Shown: piece by piece, positions 1 to 8,762 of the stretch
Position numbering within the stretch: the first letter of the stretch is position 1
Layout: each line of letters opens with the position of its first letter
NCBI RefSeq assembly: GCF_012922555.1
Contig: NZ_WIPK01000001.1
Location: forward strand, 930,001-994,000
From: Paraclostridium dentum
GTDB lineage: Bacteria > Bacillota > Clostridia > Peptostreptococcales > Peptostreptococcaceae
DNA: 64,000 bases
Direction of reading: 5' to 3'
Program-made: the position numbers and the translations under genes
The notes under the pieces: generated by a model
The model's database searches: none
What the model was told of the DNA's origin: nothing
The model's input: only the letters and a program-made list of their open reading frames with translations

Positions 1-245
1 TTTGGATGGATATATTAGAAAAAAATGATGATAGCGTAAATATAAAATCTGTAGAAGATTTAAAAAAACACTTTGAAAAGTTGAATGAGTTTGACGAGGT
101 TATAGTTTATTGCGGATCTGGTATAACTGCTTGTCCTAACAGTTTAGCACTTAGCGAAAGCGGAATAAAGCATAAAGTTTACTCTGGAAGTTTTAGTGAT
201 TGGGTAAGCTATGATGATAATGATGTAAATACTACAATTCAATAA
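1..245 (+). CDS. Thiosulfate/3-mercaptopyruvate sulfurtransferase, C-terminal part
   Basis: The open frame enters from the left edge (in frame from base 3), so the start is outside the window. It encodes a rhodanese C-terminal domain with the active-site loop CGSGITA (about 111-131), whose Cys carries the persulfide, followed by the usual LALSESG..KVYSGSFSDW ending. Rhodaneses of this type transfer sulfur from thiosulfate or 3-mercaptopyruvate to an acceptor. The second half is complete and a terminator follows at once. The family call is firm, the substrate is not. Confidence 0.85.
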   Translation, partial: WMDILEKNDDSVNIKSVEDLKKHFEKLNEFDEVIVYCGSGITACPNSLALSESGIKHKVYSGSFSDWVSYDDNDVNTTIQ

Positions 246-254
246 TAAAAATAA

Positions 255-296
255 AAAGGATGTTTCAAGTTTTATTGAAATCATCCTTTTTTGTTT
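255..296. terminator. Bidirectional intrinsic terminator
   Basis: An AAAGGATG...CATCCTTT stem with an inner TTTCAA/TTGAAA pairing and a T-run on either side. It serves the rhodanese on the plus strand and the convergent small gene at 301-594. Confidence 0.75.
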
Positions 297-300
297 TTAT

Positions 301-594
301 TTATACATTTTTAACAAGTTCTCTTTCAGCTTCTTTTTTATCCATGTATTCATTTAATCTTTTTTCTGCTATAACTTTTATTTCATCAAAACTCATTTTA
401 TTTTCCTTATTTTTAACTATCTCCATCCCAATTTCAAGCAACTGTTGATCCGTAAATTTACTTTGTATGTACTCCTCTATTCTTGGTATATCTTTAGGCT
501 CTATATCTTTGTATACTTGTGTCATAGCTATTAAGCTATTGACTAAGTTAAAATCTGTTACTAAACTTAGTTTGCTTAAGTCTAAATTTTTCAT
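301..594 (-). CDS. Hypothetical 97-aa protein
   Basis: A small soluble, charged, mostly helical protein (many E, K, D; no signal peptide or membrane segment). I recognise no family. The start is supported by a GGGGG ribosome-binding sequence about 6 nt upstream of the ATG. It is a single gene convergent with the rhodanese and sharing its terminator. Length, codon use and RBS make it a real gene. Confidence 0.65.
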   Translation of the reverse strand: MKNLDLSKLSLVTDFNLVNSLIAMTQVYKDIEPKDIPRIEEYIQSKFTDQQLLEIGMEIVKNKENKMSFDEIKVIAEKRLNEYMDKKEAERELVKNV

Positions 595-672
595 ACATAT
601 CCCCCATTTTCTTATTGATAATACTATTATAGCACATCATTAACACAATTTTCTTAATATTACATATTTTAA

Positions 673-1479
673 TTATTTAGATTTAGATAAAAATTTCGTA
701 GCAAAATCTACACATTCTCTCTGAGACATCAATTTACAATTTGCATTTCCTATTTTATAGTTTATAACCTTGTGATTATTTTCAAAAACTTCTCCAATAT
801 ATCCAAAACAATCAGAATCTACTTCTAAATCTTCGAATTCTTTCCATACTCTCATTCCATTTTCTAGTATAGGTGCTCCTGATATAAATGTTTCTCTGCA
901 ATTACTCCTATACTCACTTAAATGAAATGATGTATTATTTTCATAAGGTACACCTAATAGAAGAACATATCCGTCTAAATCGTAAATTCTAGCTAATGGT
1001 GATTTTTCTGATAATCCATATTCTAAACTATGGTTATTTGTTATAAATTCTTTATCTTTTCCATAAGCACTAAATGAAACTTGCGGATGATTACTTCTTG
1101 TTACTCCTTCATAACTTATAAAAGTTTGTGCTATTATTCCCATTCCTCTACATGGAGTTGTTAATTTATTAAAAGCGGGCATTTCATCTTTTATAATTTC
1201 ATGCCAGCTTTCAGGAACAGGTGGATTGCACCAATATATTGGGTCAGAATAGTCTCCAGTATGACTAGGCATAACTATATTGCCATTTTCTCCTACAGCC
1301 TCTAAAAGAGCATCTATAACAGATATAGGCCCTCCACAAACCCATCCAATCGAACTTAGAGATGAGTGTACTATAATTGTCATACCTTCTTTAACTCCCA
1401 TAGCTTTTAGATCTTTAAGTAAACTTGTTTTTGTATTAATTTTTAAACTTGATTTAATTATATTCTCTTCATTCCTCAT
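673..1479 (-). CDS. AAC(3)-family N-acetyltransferase (Antibiotic_NAT)
   Basis: It matches the aminoglycoside 3-N-acetyltransferase fold family (acetyl-CoA dependent): an N-terminal HSSLSSIGWVCGG block, then MPSHTGDYSDP, the RGMG..A.TF segment and ..SNHPQVSFSAYG, all in family order. The ATG at 1479 is preferred because AGGG lies 7 nt upstream. An in-frame ATG four codons earlier (1491) overlaps that site and has no RBS of its own. Many chromosomal clostridial members of this family have no shown resistance role, so substrate and resistance are unproven. It stands alone, and dispersed repeat copy A begins about 90 bp upstream of its start. Confidence 0.8.
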   Translation of the reverse strand: MRNEENIIKSSLKINTKTSLLKDLKAMGVKEGMTIIVHSSLSSIGWVCGGPISVIDALLEAVGENGNIVMPSHTGDYSDPIYWCNPPVPESWHEIIKDEMPAFNKLTTPCRGMGIIAQTFISYEGVTRSNHPQVSFSAYGKDKEFITNNHSLEYGLSEKSPLARIYDLDGYVLLLGVPYENNTSFHLSEYRSNCRETFISGAPILENGMRVWKEFEDLEVDSDCFGYIGEVFENNHKVINYKIGNANCKLMSQRECVDFATKFLSKSK

Positions 1480-1567
1480 AATATCCCTCATTTAATTTTT
1501 CAATTTATTATAAATTCGATAAAAATAATTTCAAACCTTTTAATATATAGTTAATTTTATATAATCA

Positions 1568-1714
1568 ATAAAAAATTCGCTTCGCTCATGTCGCCAACGA
1601 CTCCGTCCGTTGCTCAAAATATCATTTTTTACTTTCACCAAAACATTTATATAGCTATGTTACATAAGTTATCCACAAAACTTAGTTAAGTAAAATTTCC
1701 TTAAGCGTAAAAAA
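1568..1714 (-). repeat. Dispersed 147-bp repeat, copy A
   Basis: One of four related intergenic elements (others at 8763, 10253, 13842). Read on the minus strand it begins TTTTTTACGCTTAAGG, fused to the T-tract of the xdh terminator, and ends GCGAATTTTTTAT. It contains a small hairpin CAACG-N8-CGTTG (1595-1612) and TTATCCACA (1669-1677). Copies A and C are roughly 90% alike by eye. It encodes nothing. Confidence 0.85.
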
Positions 1715-1738
1715 GTTAGGATAATTATCCTAACTTTT
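1711..1738 (-). terminator. Terminator of the xdh operon
   Basis: A perfect palindrome AAAAGTTAGGATAA/TTATCCTAACTTTT directly after the stop of the molybdenum subunit. On the minus strand it runs into TTTTTT, which is also the first part of repeat copy A. Confidence 0.85.
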
Positions 1739-4004
1739 ATTTATTCATTTCCATAAATACCTTCTCAGGTGTTATAGGAAGCGTATTAACTCTAACTCCA
1801 CAAGCATTATATACAGATTCTTGTATAGCCGGTAGTGGTGTGTTTATAACAACTTCTCCTACTGATTTCGCTCCAAATGGACCTGTTGGTTCATTAGTTT
1901 CTACAAAATCTACAATGACATTTCCGACATCACATCTAGCAGGTATTTTGTATTGCATAAATGTATTTGTATCCATGTGTCCGTCATCTGTATGTCTAAC
2001 TTCTTCAAACATAGCCATTCCTATACCTTGAACTATACCCCCTTCAACCTGTATCTTCGCTAAGTTTTTATTTATAACAGTACCACAATCTACAACAGCA
2101 ACATAATCAATAACTTCATATTTACCTGTTTCTAAATCCATCTCTGTTTCAACAAACCCAGCTATAAATGGAGGAGGTGATACTTCGCTACCATGAGATG
2201 CATAGCCTACTAACTGTTCTTTTTCTGGTCCAACTGTAAAATCAACCGCTATATCAAATACTGATATTCTATTGTGCTCACTATATACATACTCACCGTC
2301 AAATTCAGTGTATTCTTTGTCTATTCCAAGTCTCTTAGCCCCTATATCTATTATCTTGTCACGAAGTATGTTGGAAGCTTTAACAACAGCCATTCCTGTG
2401 ACATAAGTTGTAGATGATGCATAAGATCCCGGATCATATGGTACTACATCAGTATCAGCTGATATAACAGTAATTTTATCCATTGTAGTTTCTAATATTT
2501 CACATGCCATTTGTGCTAAAATAGTGTCACTTCCAGTTCCCATATCTGTAGACCCTACCATTAATGTGTAATTGCCATCATCATTTAATTTTATTTCCAC
2601 ACTAGCTGTATCAATACCTGCTATACCTGATCCTTGCATAGTAAGTCCCATTCCAACACTTCTAACTTTTCCATTTTCTAATTTTTTCGAAGGATATTTT
2701 TCATCCCATTTTATAAGTTCTTTACCTTTATTTATACATTTTACTAAATCTACACTATTTAAAGTTTTATCATAAGCAAAACTAGTTTCGCCTTCTTTTA
2801 CTATATTTTTAAGTCTTATTTCTGTAAGATCCATATTTAATTTATGTGCTAACATGTTTATAGTTGATTCTACTGCAAAACACCCTTGTGTAGCCCCATA
2901 CCCTCTAAGCGCTCCAGCTGGCATTTTATTTGTATATACTACATTTCCTTTGAATCTAGATGCTGTAAGCTTATTGTACATAGGCATAGTTTTTTCTCCT
3001 ACTAACCCAAAAGTTGTTGAAGCATGTTCTCCATATGCTCCCGTATCAGATAAAGCATCTATATCTATAACTTTTATTATTCCGTCTTTTGTTGCTCCAA
3101 TCTTTACATATAACTTCATTGCATGTCTACTTGTAGAACAGTTAAATGTTTCTTTTCTATCATAAATTATTTTTGCAGGTTTTCCTGTTTTTAAAGTTAC
3201 AATTGCAGAGAATATTTCAACACATGCAGTTTGTTTTCCTCCAAATCCTCCGCCTATCCTAGGCTTTATAACTCTTATTTTACTTGAAGGTATATTCAAT
3301 GCTCTTGATAAGTGTCTTCTTACGTGAAATGGAATTTGTGTAGAACTTACTACAACTAATCTACCTGTATGGTCTAAATAGTTGTATGCTCTATAAGTTT
3401 CCATCATTGCATGAGCTTGAGCTTGTGTATAATATGTTTCTTCGATTACAACATCACACTTTTCAAGTTCTTCTTCTATATTTCCCTTTTCATACAAATG
3501 TTTTGATACTATATTTCTTTCTCTTTCCATACCTATGTCAAAATTGCAGTGTCTGTCTTCATCATGAACTAACATTTCATTGTCAATTGCATCTTCCATA
3601 TCTATTATAGGCTTTAAAACTTCATATTCAACTTTTATCATTTTCATAGCTTTTACTGCAGTTTTTTCATCTATAGCTGCAATTATAGCTACTTCATCGC
3701 CAACATATCTAACTGTATCTTCAAGTATCAATCTATCATATGGTGATGGTTCTGGGTATGATTGTCCAGCTAGTGTAAATCTATTGTTAGGTACATCTTT
3801 ATAAGTTAATACACACTCTACACCATCAACCATTAAAGCCCTAGACGTATCAATATTTTTTATCTTTGCATAAGCATGAGGACTTCTTAAAATTTTAACA
3901 ACTAGTGCATCTTTTGCTGCTAAATCATCAGTATATACAGGCTTACCTGTAGCTATAGACATTCCATCTATTTTATGTATTCCTTTTCCAACTATTTTCA
4001 TCAT
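1737..4004 (-). CDS. xdhA: Xanthine-dehydrogenase-like molybdenum-binding subunit
   Basis: The 755-aa large subunit of a molybdenum hydroxylase. Visible marks are GGGFGGKQ near residue 250 (molybdopterin contact), RGYGATQ near 366, and GPFGAKSVGE near 716 carrying the catalytic Glu. This family hydroxylates purines or other N-heterocycles, passing electrons through the 2Fe-2S subunit to FAD. Here those partners are the two upstream genes, the layout of three-subunit bacterial xanthine dehydrogenases. It starts one base after the stop of the 2Fe-2S gene (GGGGG RBS; ATGATG allows two adjacent starts). A purine substrate is inferred from homology and the nearby NCS2 permease. A selenium-dependent hydroxylase of similar build cannot be excluded. 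Confidence 0.88.
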   Translation of the reverse strand: MMKIVGKGIHKIDGMSIATGKPVYTDDLAAKDALVVKILRSPHAYAKIKNIDTSRALMVDGVECVLTYKDVPNNRFTLAGQSYPEPSPYDRLILEDTVRYVGDEVAIIAAIDEKTAVKAMKMIKVEYEVLKPIIDMEDAIDNEMLVHDEDRHCNFDIGMERERNIVSKHLYEKGNIEEELEKCDVVIEETYYTQAQAHAMMETYRAYNYLDHTGRLVVVSSTQIPFHVRRHLSRALNIPSSKIRVIKPRIGGGFGGKQTACVEIFSAIVTLKTGKPAKIIYDRKETFNCSTSRHAMKLYVKIGATKDGIIKVIDIDALSDTGAYGEHASTTFGLVGEKTMPMYNKLTASRFKGNVVYTNKMPAGALRGYGATQGCFAVESTINMLAHKLNMDLTEIRLKNIVKEGETSFAYDKTLNSVDLVKCINKGKELIKWDEKYPSKKLENGKVRSVGMGLTMQGSGIAGIDTASVEIKLNDDGNYTLMVGSTDMGTGSDTILAQMACEILETTMDKITVISADTDVVPYDPGSYASSTTYVTGMAVVKASNILRDKIIDIGAKRLGIDKEYTEFDGEYVYSEHNRISVFDIAVDFTVGPEKEQLVGYASHGSEVSPPPFIAGFVETEMDLETGKYEVIDYVAVVDCGTVINKNLAKIQVEGGIVQGIGMAMFEEVRHTDDGHMDTNTFMQYKIPARCDVGNVIVDFVETNEPTGPFGAKSVGEVVINTPLPAIQESVYNACGVRVNTLPITPEKVFMEMNK

Positions 4005-4454
4005 TTATTTTACCCCCAGATAACTTTTGATTGCTCTTAATTGTCCCATATATCCTGTACATCTGCATAAATTACCAGTTAGATAGTGTATTATCTCCTC
4101 TTCTGTAGGATTACTTAATTCTTCTTTCATAGCTATAACTGTCATTATAAATCCAGGAGAGCAGAATCCACACTGTTCCGCACCTTCGCTAACTAATATT
4201 TTTGCAAATTCACTAGCTTCTTTTTCTAAGCCTTCTATAGTTGTAATTTCTTTATTTAATGCTCTAACTGTTAAAGTTGCACATGATAATGTAGGTCTTT
4301 TATTTATCCATACAGAGCAAAGCCCACAACATCCTGTGTCACATCCTCTTTTAACACTTAAATTTCCTAATTTTCTTAAGCTATCTACTAAATATTCTTC
4401 TGGCTCTATATCAACTTTTCTCTTTTTCCCATTTACATTAAGTTCTACTAACAT
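4005..4454 (-). CDS. xdhC: Xanthine-dehydrogenase-like 2Fe-2S subunit
   Basis: A 149-aa protein with two 2Fe-2S clusters. The ferredoxin-like N-terminal cluster uses C38, C43, C46 and C58 (CDTGCCGLC...LSC). The helical C-terminal cluster uses CGFC near 97-100 and CRC near 132-134, followed by TGY. It relays electrons from the molybdenum site to FAD. It overlaps the end of the FAD-subunit gene by 7 bp and abuts the molybdenum-subunit gene, so the three are translationally coupled. GGAGG lies 7 nt upstream of the ATG. The length is typical for the family. Confidence 0.92.
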   Translation of the reverse strand: MLVELNVNGKKRKVDIEPEEYLVDSLRKLGNLSVKRGCDTGCCGLCSVWINKRPTLSCATLTVRALNKEITTIEGLEKEASEFAKILVSEGAEQCGFCSPGFIMTVIAMKEELSNPTEEEIIHYLTGNLCRCTGYMGQLRAIKSYLGVK

Positions 4455-5239
4455 TTTGTAACCTCCATGATTGCTCTTTTGACTAATACTTTACTTATTT
4501 GTTCTCTATATTCTTTAGATGCTCTCATATTTGTTCCAAATTCAATATCATTTTTTATTAAATCTATAGCTTTTTCTATATTTTCATCATTTAATTGATT
4601 ATTAGATAAAAATTGACTAGCTTCTATAGCTACTTTTGCTCTTTGAGGTCTTGCGCCTATACATATCTTAAATTTATTATCTAATTTAGATACAGATACA
4701 TTTAGTATTGGATAATCACTTTTAGCATTTCTCATAGACTTATAAACTGCATTTTTATTATTTTTATTTATATATATTTTAGTTAATATGTCTTTTTCAT
4801 AATTCTTATTTAAAAACTCATCTAAACTTATTCTTCCACCTTTAAACGTTTCTACTTCTGTATCTAAACAAAGAAGCGCTACTATTAAATCAGAAAATCC
4901 ATATTTTGAAAATACGCTACCTCCAACTGTAACTACATTTCTAAATTGAACCCCTATTATATCTCTAACTGAATCAGTTAATATTTTAAAATTATTTTTT
5001 ATAATTTCACTAGTTTCTAAACTTCTTAAAGTCGTCATAGCTCCAATTTCTATAAAATTGTCATCTTCTTTTATATAATCTAAATTAAGGTTGGAAAGTT
5101 CAATTCCTGTACCTATTCTTTTTTTCCCCATTCTTAGAAATGCTGTACCTCCAAGAATTTGATTATTTTTCCTCTTAGTCAATATTGAGTATGCTTCTTC
5201 TAATGTGTTTGGCTGTACTATATCAGTAAGTGTAAACAT
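4448..5239 (-). CDS. xdhB: Xanthine-dehydrogenase-like FAD-binding subunit
   Basis: The 263-aa FAD-binding subunit of the CoxM/XdhB family. The N-terminal FAD-binding part has LGGTAFLRMGKK (near 30-40) and TVGGSVFS (near 104-111), followed by the C-terminal CO-dehydrogenase flavoprotein domain. It takes electrons from the iron-sulfur subunit and passes them to NAD or another acceptor. It is the first gene of the operon, with GGGAGG upstream of the ATG. The leader upstream holds a TATAAT-like -10 near 5296-5304 but no convincing -35. Confidence 0.88.
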   Translation of the reverse strand: MFTLTDIVQPNTLEEAYSILTKRKNNQILGGTAFLRMGKKRIGTGIELSNLNLDYIKEDDNFIEIGAMTTLRSLETSEIIKNNFKILTDSVRDIIGVQFRNVVTVGGSVFSKYGFSDLIVALLCLDTEVETFKGGRISLDEFLNKNYEKDILTKIYINKNNKNAVYKSMRNAKSDYPILNVSVSKLDNKFKICIGARPQRAKVAIEASQFLSNNQLNDENIEKAIDLIKNDIEFGTNMRASKEYREQISKVLVKRAIMEVTKC

Positions 5240-5351
5240 ACTGTTCCTCCCTCTTTAATTATGCAAGTTATTTTATTAATCTATATAATTTTTTTAATTA
5301 TATCACACTTTATTGTTTTACTTTTATTAAAATAATTTAATTATTTCTTAA

Positions 5352-5393
5352 ATTTAGGTATAAAAATCCATTTAAATTTTTATACCTAAATTA
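5352..5393 (-). terminator. Strong hairpin after the antiporter gene
   Basis: A perfect 17-bp stem (AATTTAGGTATAAAAAT, 8-nt loop, complement) lies 20 bp beyond the antiporter stop codon. The T-run behind it is short, so termination strength is uncertain. Confidence 0.65.
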
Positions 5394-5413
5394 ACCTAAT
5401 AGTAAATTATATG

Positions 5414-6649
5414 TTATCCTTCTTCTAATAATCCTAATTTTCCAGCTATATATTTAGTTGTACTTCCCTGAATTATCAAAGTTATAAGTATTGTCATAAA
5501 TACAATGGATGAAATAATTTCATAACCAGGTATTTTCATAGTTGTAATTATACCGCAAAGAGCAGCTGGAATTACTCCAGTTTCTCTTACCCACATCATA
5601 AAAAGAATTTCATTTCTAGACCATTTAGCTTTTTTATCAAATATTGTGCATATAAGTACACTTATTGGTCTTGCTACAAAAATAAGTCCTACAACAACAA
5701 GTAATGACGGTAATAAATATTTCATTAAAACATGTAAATTAACTTGGCTTCCTAAAATTATAAATATCATCATTCTACATACTGTTCCTAAAGTTTCTAC
5801 AACATTTAAATCAGTATCGTATGACCTTTGAGTTAACCAAATTTTAAAATTTTTCTTATTTCCATTTATAATTCCTACTATGAAACATGCCATATATCCA
5901 CTGCCACCTAATTTAGTAGCTACTTCATAGGAGATTATAACTGATAAAACAGATACTATAGGTGCAAATTCCCTTAATACTCCATAAGGCTTATCACTTA
6001 TTAATTTCAATAGTAAAATTCCAGTAATTACACCTACTATAACTCCAAGAATAATCATTATGCTTAATTTATAAATATTTTCTTGAAACGAAAATTTACC
6101 TGATAAAATTATAGTAATTACTGCTGAAGTTAAAATAGCTCCTGTTGCATCATTAAATGCTGACTCACTTATTACAGTTTGTTTTACCTTATCTTTAATT
6201 TTTACACTATTAAAAATAGGCACTAATGTTGCAGGATCTGTAGATGCTATTATAGCACCTGCAAGTAATGCTGAAATTGAACTTATTTCAAATGATAATC
6301 CAATTATTTGTTTCATTATAAATGCTGATACTAAAACACCTAATGTTGATAATAGTAACACCGTAACTTTAACATTTTTTAAAACTTTCAAACTTATCTC
6401 TTTTCCACCTAAGTAAAGTATAAATGCTGATCCAAAAGTTAAAATTAATTGATTTTCAATTTGATATGAACTTATATCAATAAACTTAAAAAATGATGGT
6501 CCAATAATTATCCCAGCAATCAAAAATAATACAACATCAGGAATATTTATTCTCTCACTTAGCTTACTACATAATATCCCTGTTATAGCAACTATAGCAA
6601 ATAGTATTAGTAAATTATTACTAGCTATTGTGTGAATTGATGTTTCCAT
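5414..6649 (-). CDS. Cation/proton antiporter (CPA family, NhaP/KefB-like)
   Basis: A 411-aa membrane protein with about 12 hydrophobic segments and the Na_H_Exchanger core: LFLIAGIIIGP in TM2, ASTDPAT near 136-142, and ESAFNDATGA near 163-172. The Asn-Asp pair in that last motif is the marker of the electroneutral CPA1 branch. It would exchange Na+ or K+ for protons across the plasma membrane. There is no TrkA/RCK regulatory domain. GGAGG lies 6 nt from the ATG, and that site is buried in a hairpin (6654-6707) that also looks like the terminator of the purine permease gene upstream. Ion specificity cannot be read from sequence. Confidence 0.85.
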   Translation of the reverse strand: METSIHTIASNNLLILFAIVAITGILCSKLSERINIPDVVLFLIAGIIIGPSFFKFIDISSYQIENQLILTFGSAFILYLGGKEISLKVLKNVKVTVLLLSTLGVLVSAFIMKQIIGLSFEISSISALLAGAIIASTDPATLVPIFNSVKIKDKVKQTVISESAFNDATGAILTSAVITIILSGKFSFQENIYKLSIMIILGVIVGVITGILLLKLISDKPYGVLREFAPIVSVLSVIISYEVATKLGGSGYMACFIVGIINGNKKNFKIWLTQRSYDTDLNVVETLGTVCRMMIFIILGSQVNLHVLMKYLLPSLLVVVGLIFVARPISVLICTIFDKKAKWSRNEILFMMWVRETGVIPAALCGIITTMKIPGYEIISSIVFMTILITLIIQGSTTKYIAGKLGLLEEG

Positions 6650-6653
6650 AAAA

Positions 6654-6707
6654 AACCTCCTAAAATTTATTTCTAATTAAATAATATGAAATAATTTTTA
6701 GGAGGTT
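6654..6707 (-). promoter_or_regulatory. Hairpin that buries the antiporter Shine-Dalgarno and resembles a terminator
   Basis: On the minus strand AACCTCCTAAAAATTATTTC (6707-6688), a 14-nt loop, then GAAATAAATTTTAGGAGGTT (6673-6654): a 20-bp stem with one mismatch, followed by TTTTTT and the ATG. The 3' arm contains the only ribosome-binding site of the antiporter gene, and the stem plus T-run has the form of an intrinsic terminator for the upstream permease. One structure could therefore limit both read-through and translation. Confidence 0.75.
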
Positions 6708-6735
6708 CACTTGTTTTAATTTTACTAATCTATGT

Positions 6736-8085
6736 TTATGAAGCTTGTGTACTCGAATTACCAACTTCTATTTTATTGTTTACCTCGGATTTTTCTTGTG
6801 GTAACACCATATTTAGGAATATAGCTATTATAGCAACTACTATAAGTCCTGAATCCCCAAATATTAATTGTATAGGCTCTGGCATTTGAGATAAAACACC
6901 TGGAACTAATGTTAATCCTACGCCAAGTCCTAATGCAACTGCAACTATTGTACTATTTCTATTATTTAAAGGTTCTGATGTTATAAGTTTTATTCCACTT
7001 ACTGCAATCATTGCAAACATCATTACACTAGCTCCTCCTAATACACTAGCTGGCATTAAAGATATTAATGCTCCAAATTTAGGGAAAATTGCTGCCAATA
7101 TTAAAAATCCAGCACCTATTCCAACTACATTTCTATTTATAACTTTAGTCATAGCTATAAGACCTACATTTTGTCCAAATGAAGTAGTTGGCATTGAGTT
7201 AAATAATGCTGCAATAACACTTCCAAATCCATCTGCCATAACTCCACCTGATATTTCCTCATCTGTAGCATCACGCCCTACACCTGAATGTGTAATAGCT
7301 GTTATATCCCCAACAGTTTCAACTCCAGAAACTATAAACATGCATACAAATGCAAATATTGCATCTATGTGAAATTCAAATCCAAATTGGAATGGCATCG
7401 GAATAGAAATAAGTGCCATGCTTGAAATTTGAGAAAAATCTATTTTGCCCATCGGTATAGCTACTATATATCCTACTATAAGTCCTATTAAAATCGAAGC
7501 TATACTAGTTATTCCTTTAGTGTATTGTTTGCAAAATAAAACAGTTACTAATACTATACTTCCTAATAATAAATTTGATAATGATCCAAAATCACTTGCC
7601 CCTATTCCACCGGCGAAATAGTTAATCCCTGTTGGAAGTAAGGAAATCCCAATTGCTAAAACTACAGTCCCTGTAACTACCGGAGGGAAGAACTTTCTTA
7701 TTCTACTTATATATGTACCAAATACAATTTCAATTAAACTACCAGCTAAACACGCTCCTAAAACACCTTCATATCCATATTTAGCTCCTACTGCTGTTGC
7801 AACAGATACAAATCCAAAACTTGTTCCCATAACTATAGGCAATTTAGCTCCAAATGGTCCTAATTTATAACACTGAACTAATGTTACTAATCCAGACACT
7901 AGCATTGCACATTGAACTAACATAGTTTTATCATCAAGGCTTAGTCCTAATGCTCCTGAAATAATAATTAATGGAGTAACATTTCCTACAAACATTGCAA
8001 GTACATGTTGAAGTCCTAATGGTATAGCTTCTTTAAGCTTAGGCCTTCCATTTAACTGATAAATCACTGAATTTTTTTCATTCAT
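6736..8085 (-). CDS. pbuX: NCS2 family xanthine/uracil permease
   Basis: A 449-aa nucleobase:cation symporter with 12-14 membrane segments. The NCS2 signature is clear: GLQHVLAMFVGNVTPL at the N-terminus and MPTTSFGQNVGLIAMTKV near 296-313, where Q-N-V-G belongs to the xanthine/urate branch. It would import xanthine or a related purine by proton symport. Its closeness to the xdh operon supports a purine substrate. GGGGGAG lies 10 nt from the ATG, with a good promoter 75 bp upstream (8159-8186). I saw no purine riboswitch in the leader. Confidence 0.85.
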   Translation of the reverse strand: MNEKNSVIYQLNGRPKLKEAIPLGLQHVLAMFVGNVTPLIIISGALGLSLDDKTMLVQCAMLVSGLVTLVQCYKLGPFGAKLPIVMGTSFGFVSVATAVGAKYGYEGVLGACLAGSLIEIVFGTYISRIRKFFPPVVTGTVVLAIGISLLPTGINYFAGGIGASDFGSLSNLLLGSIVLVTVLFCKQYTKGITSIASILIGLIVGYIVAIPMGKIDFSQISSMALISIPMPFQFGFEFHIDAIFAFVCMFIVSGVETVGDITAITHSGVGRDATDEEISGGVMADGFGSVIAALFNSMPTTSFGQNVGLIAMTKVINRNVVGIGAGFLILAAIFPKFGALISLMPASVLGGASVMMFAMIAVSGIKLITSEPLNNRNSTIVAVALGLGVGLTLVPGVLSQMPEPIQLIFGDSGLIVVAIIAIFLNMVLPQEKSEVNNKIEVGNSSTQAS

Positions 8086-8158
8086 AAAAAATTTTCTCCC
8101 CCTTAATAGTCGGTATATTATAATCTAAATTCGATTTAATATTCGTGTTTATATTTTG

Positions 8159-8186
8159 ATTATATCAGATTTAAAAGTTTTATCAA
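8159..8186 (-). promoter_or_regulatory. Sigma-A promoter of the purine permease
   Basis: On the minus strand TTGATA (8186-8181), a 16-bp spacer, then TATAAT (8164-8159). Both hexamers are near or at consensus, 75 bp upstream of the permease start. Confidence 0.7.
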
Positions 8187-8282
8187 CCTAAAATCCGAAT
8201 TTTTATTATTTTTTTTAAAAAATAGTACGTATTTCTAACTATAAAGTAATTAATATAATTTCTAGCATTAAAATTTAATAAT

Positions 8283-8318
8283 AAAAAAGCTTATGTATTT
8301 TAATACATAAGCTTTTTT
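8283..8318. terminator. Terminator of the 53-aa gene
   Basis: AAAAAAGCTTATGTA/TACATAAGCTTTTTT with a 6-nt loop and T-runs on both sides, directly after the stop at 8320. Confidence 0.85.
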
Positions 8319-8319
8319 A

Positions 8320-8481
8320 TTATTTATTATTATCTTTATGGTCCTTATCTTTTTCGTATTTTTCATCACTTGTATTGTTCTTACTTATTATGTCATTCAT
8401 AGATAAACTTGTATTTAATATCTCTTTTGTATATTGTAAAGCATTTTCATATTGTCCATTTTTAAATCTATTTTCAGTCAT
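8320..8481 (-). CDS. Small hydrophilic protein, 53 aa
   Basis: An ATG preceded by AAGGAG at 9-nt spacing opens a 53-codon frame ending 2 bp before a strong terminator. The product (MTENRFKNGQYENALQ...) is polar with a Lys/Asp-rich tail (KYEKDKDHKDNNK). No family recognised. RBS, frame and terminator together support a real gene, probably cotranscribed with the 60-aa gene upstream. Confidence 0.6.
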   Translation of the reverse strand: MTENRFKNGQYENALQYTKEILNTSLSMNDIISKNNTSDEKYEKDKDHKDNNK

Positions 8482-8504
8482 ATGCTTCACTCCTTAAGAT
8501 TATT

Positions 8505-8687
8505 TTAGCATGGAGGGAAAAAATTTTTATTTGCTAATCTATTCCCTAATATATCTGCTATTTTTTTATTTTGAGAAATTTCTTCAGCAATTTCCTCTTT
8601 ATTATCATTTTCTTTTAATAAGTCTTTTATCTCTTTATTGTTATCTAAATTGTTTTTATCTTTATTAGTATTTTTTTTATTAGACAT
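8505..8687 (-). CDS. Small charged protein ending FFPPC, 60 aa
   Basis: A 60-aa protein made of a Lys/Asn/Asp-rich N-terminal half, an acidic helix (KEEIAEEI) and a tail NKNFFPPC. GGAAGG lies upstream of the ATG. The KEEIA-E block resembles the KEEIAQELGI segment of the small protein at 15604-15822, which may be chance in such charged sequence. Function unknown. Confidence 0.6.
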   Translation of the reverse strand: MSNKKNTNKDKNNLDNNKEIKDLLKENDNKEEIAEEISQNKKIADILGNRLANKNFFPPC

Positions 8688-8762
8688 AATTTTACCTTCC
8701 TTTAATATCGTTTAATACTAGAATGTCCATATAACATTTATTTTAAACTTATAATTTTTTCT

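Noticed and set aside
673-1479. Calling the AAC(3)-family gene an aminoglycoside resistance gene
   Set aside because: Family membership alone does not show resistance, and there is no mobile or resistance context.
8086-8300. Purine riboswitch upstream of the NCS2 permease
   Set aside because: None of the conserved loop sequences is present on the minus strand, only a promoter and an AT-rich leader.
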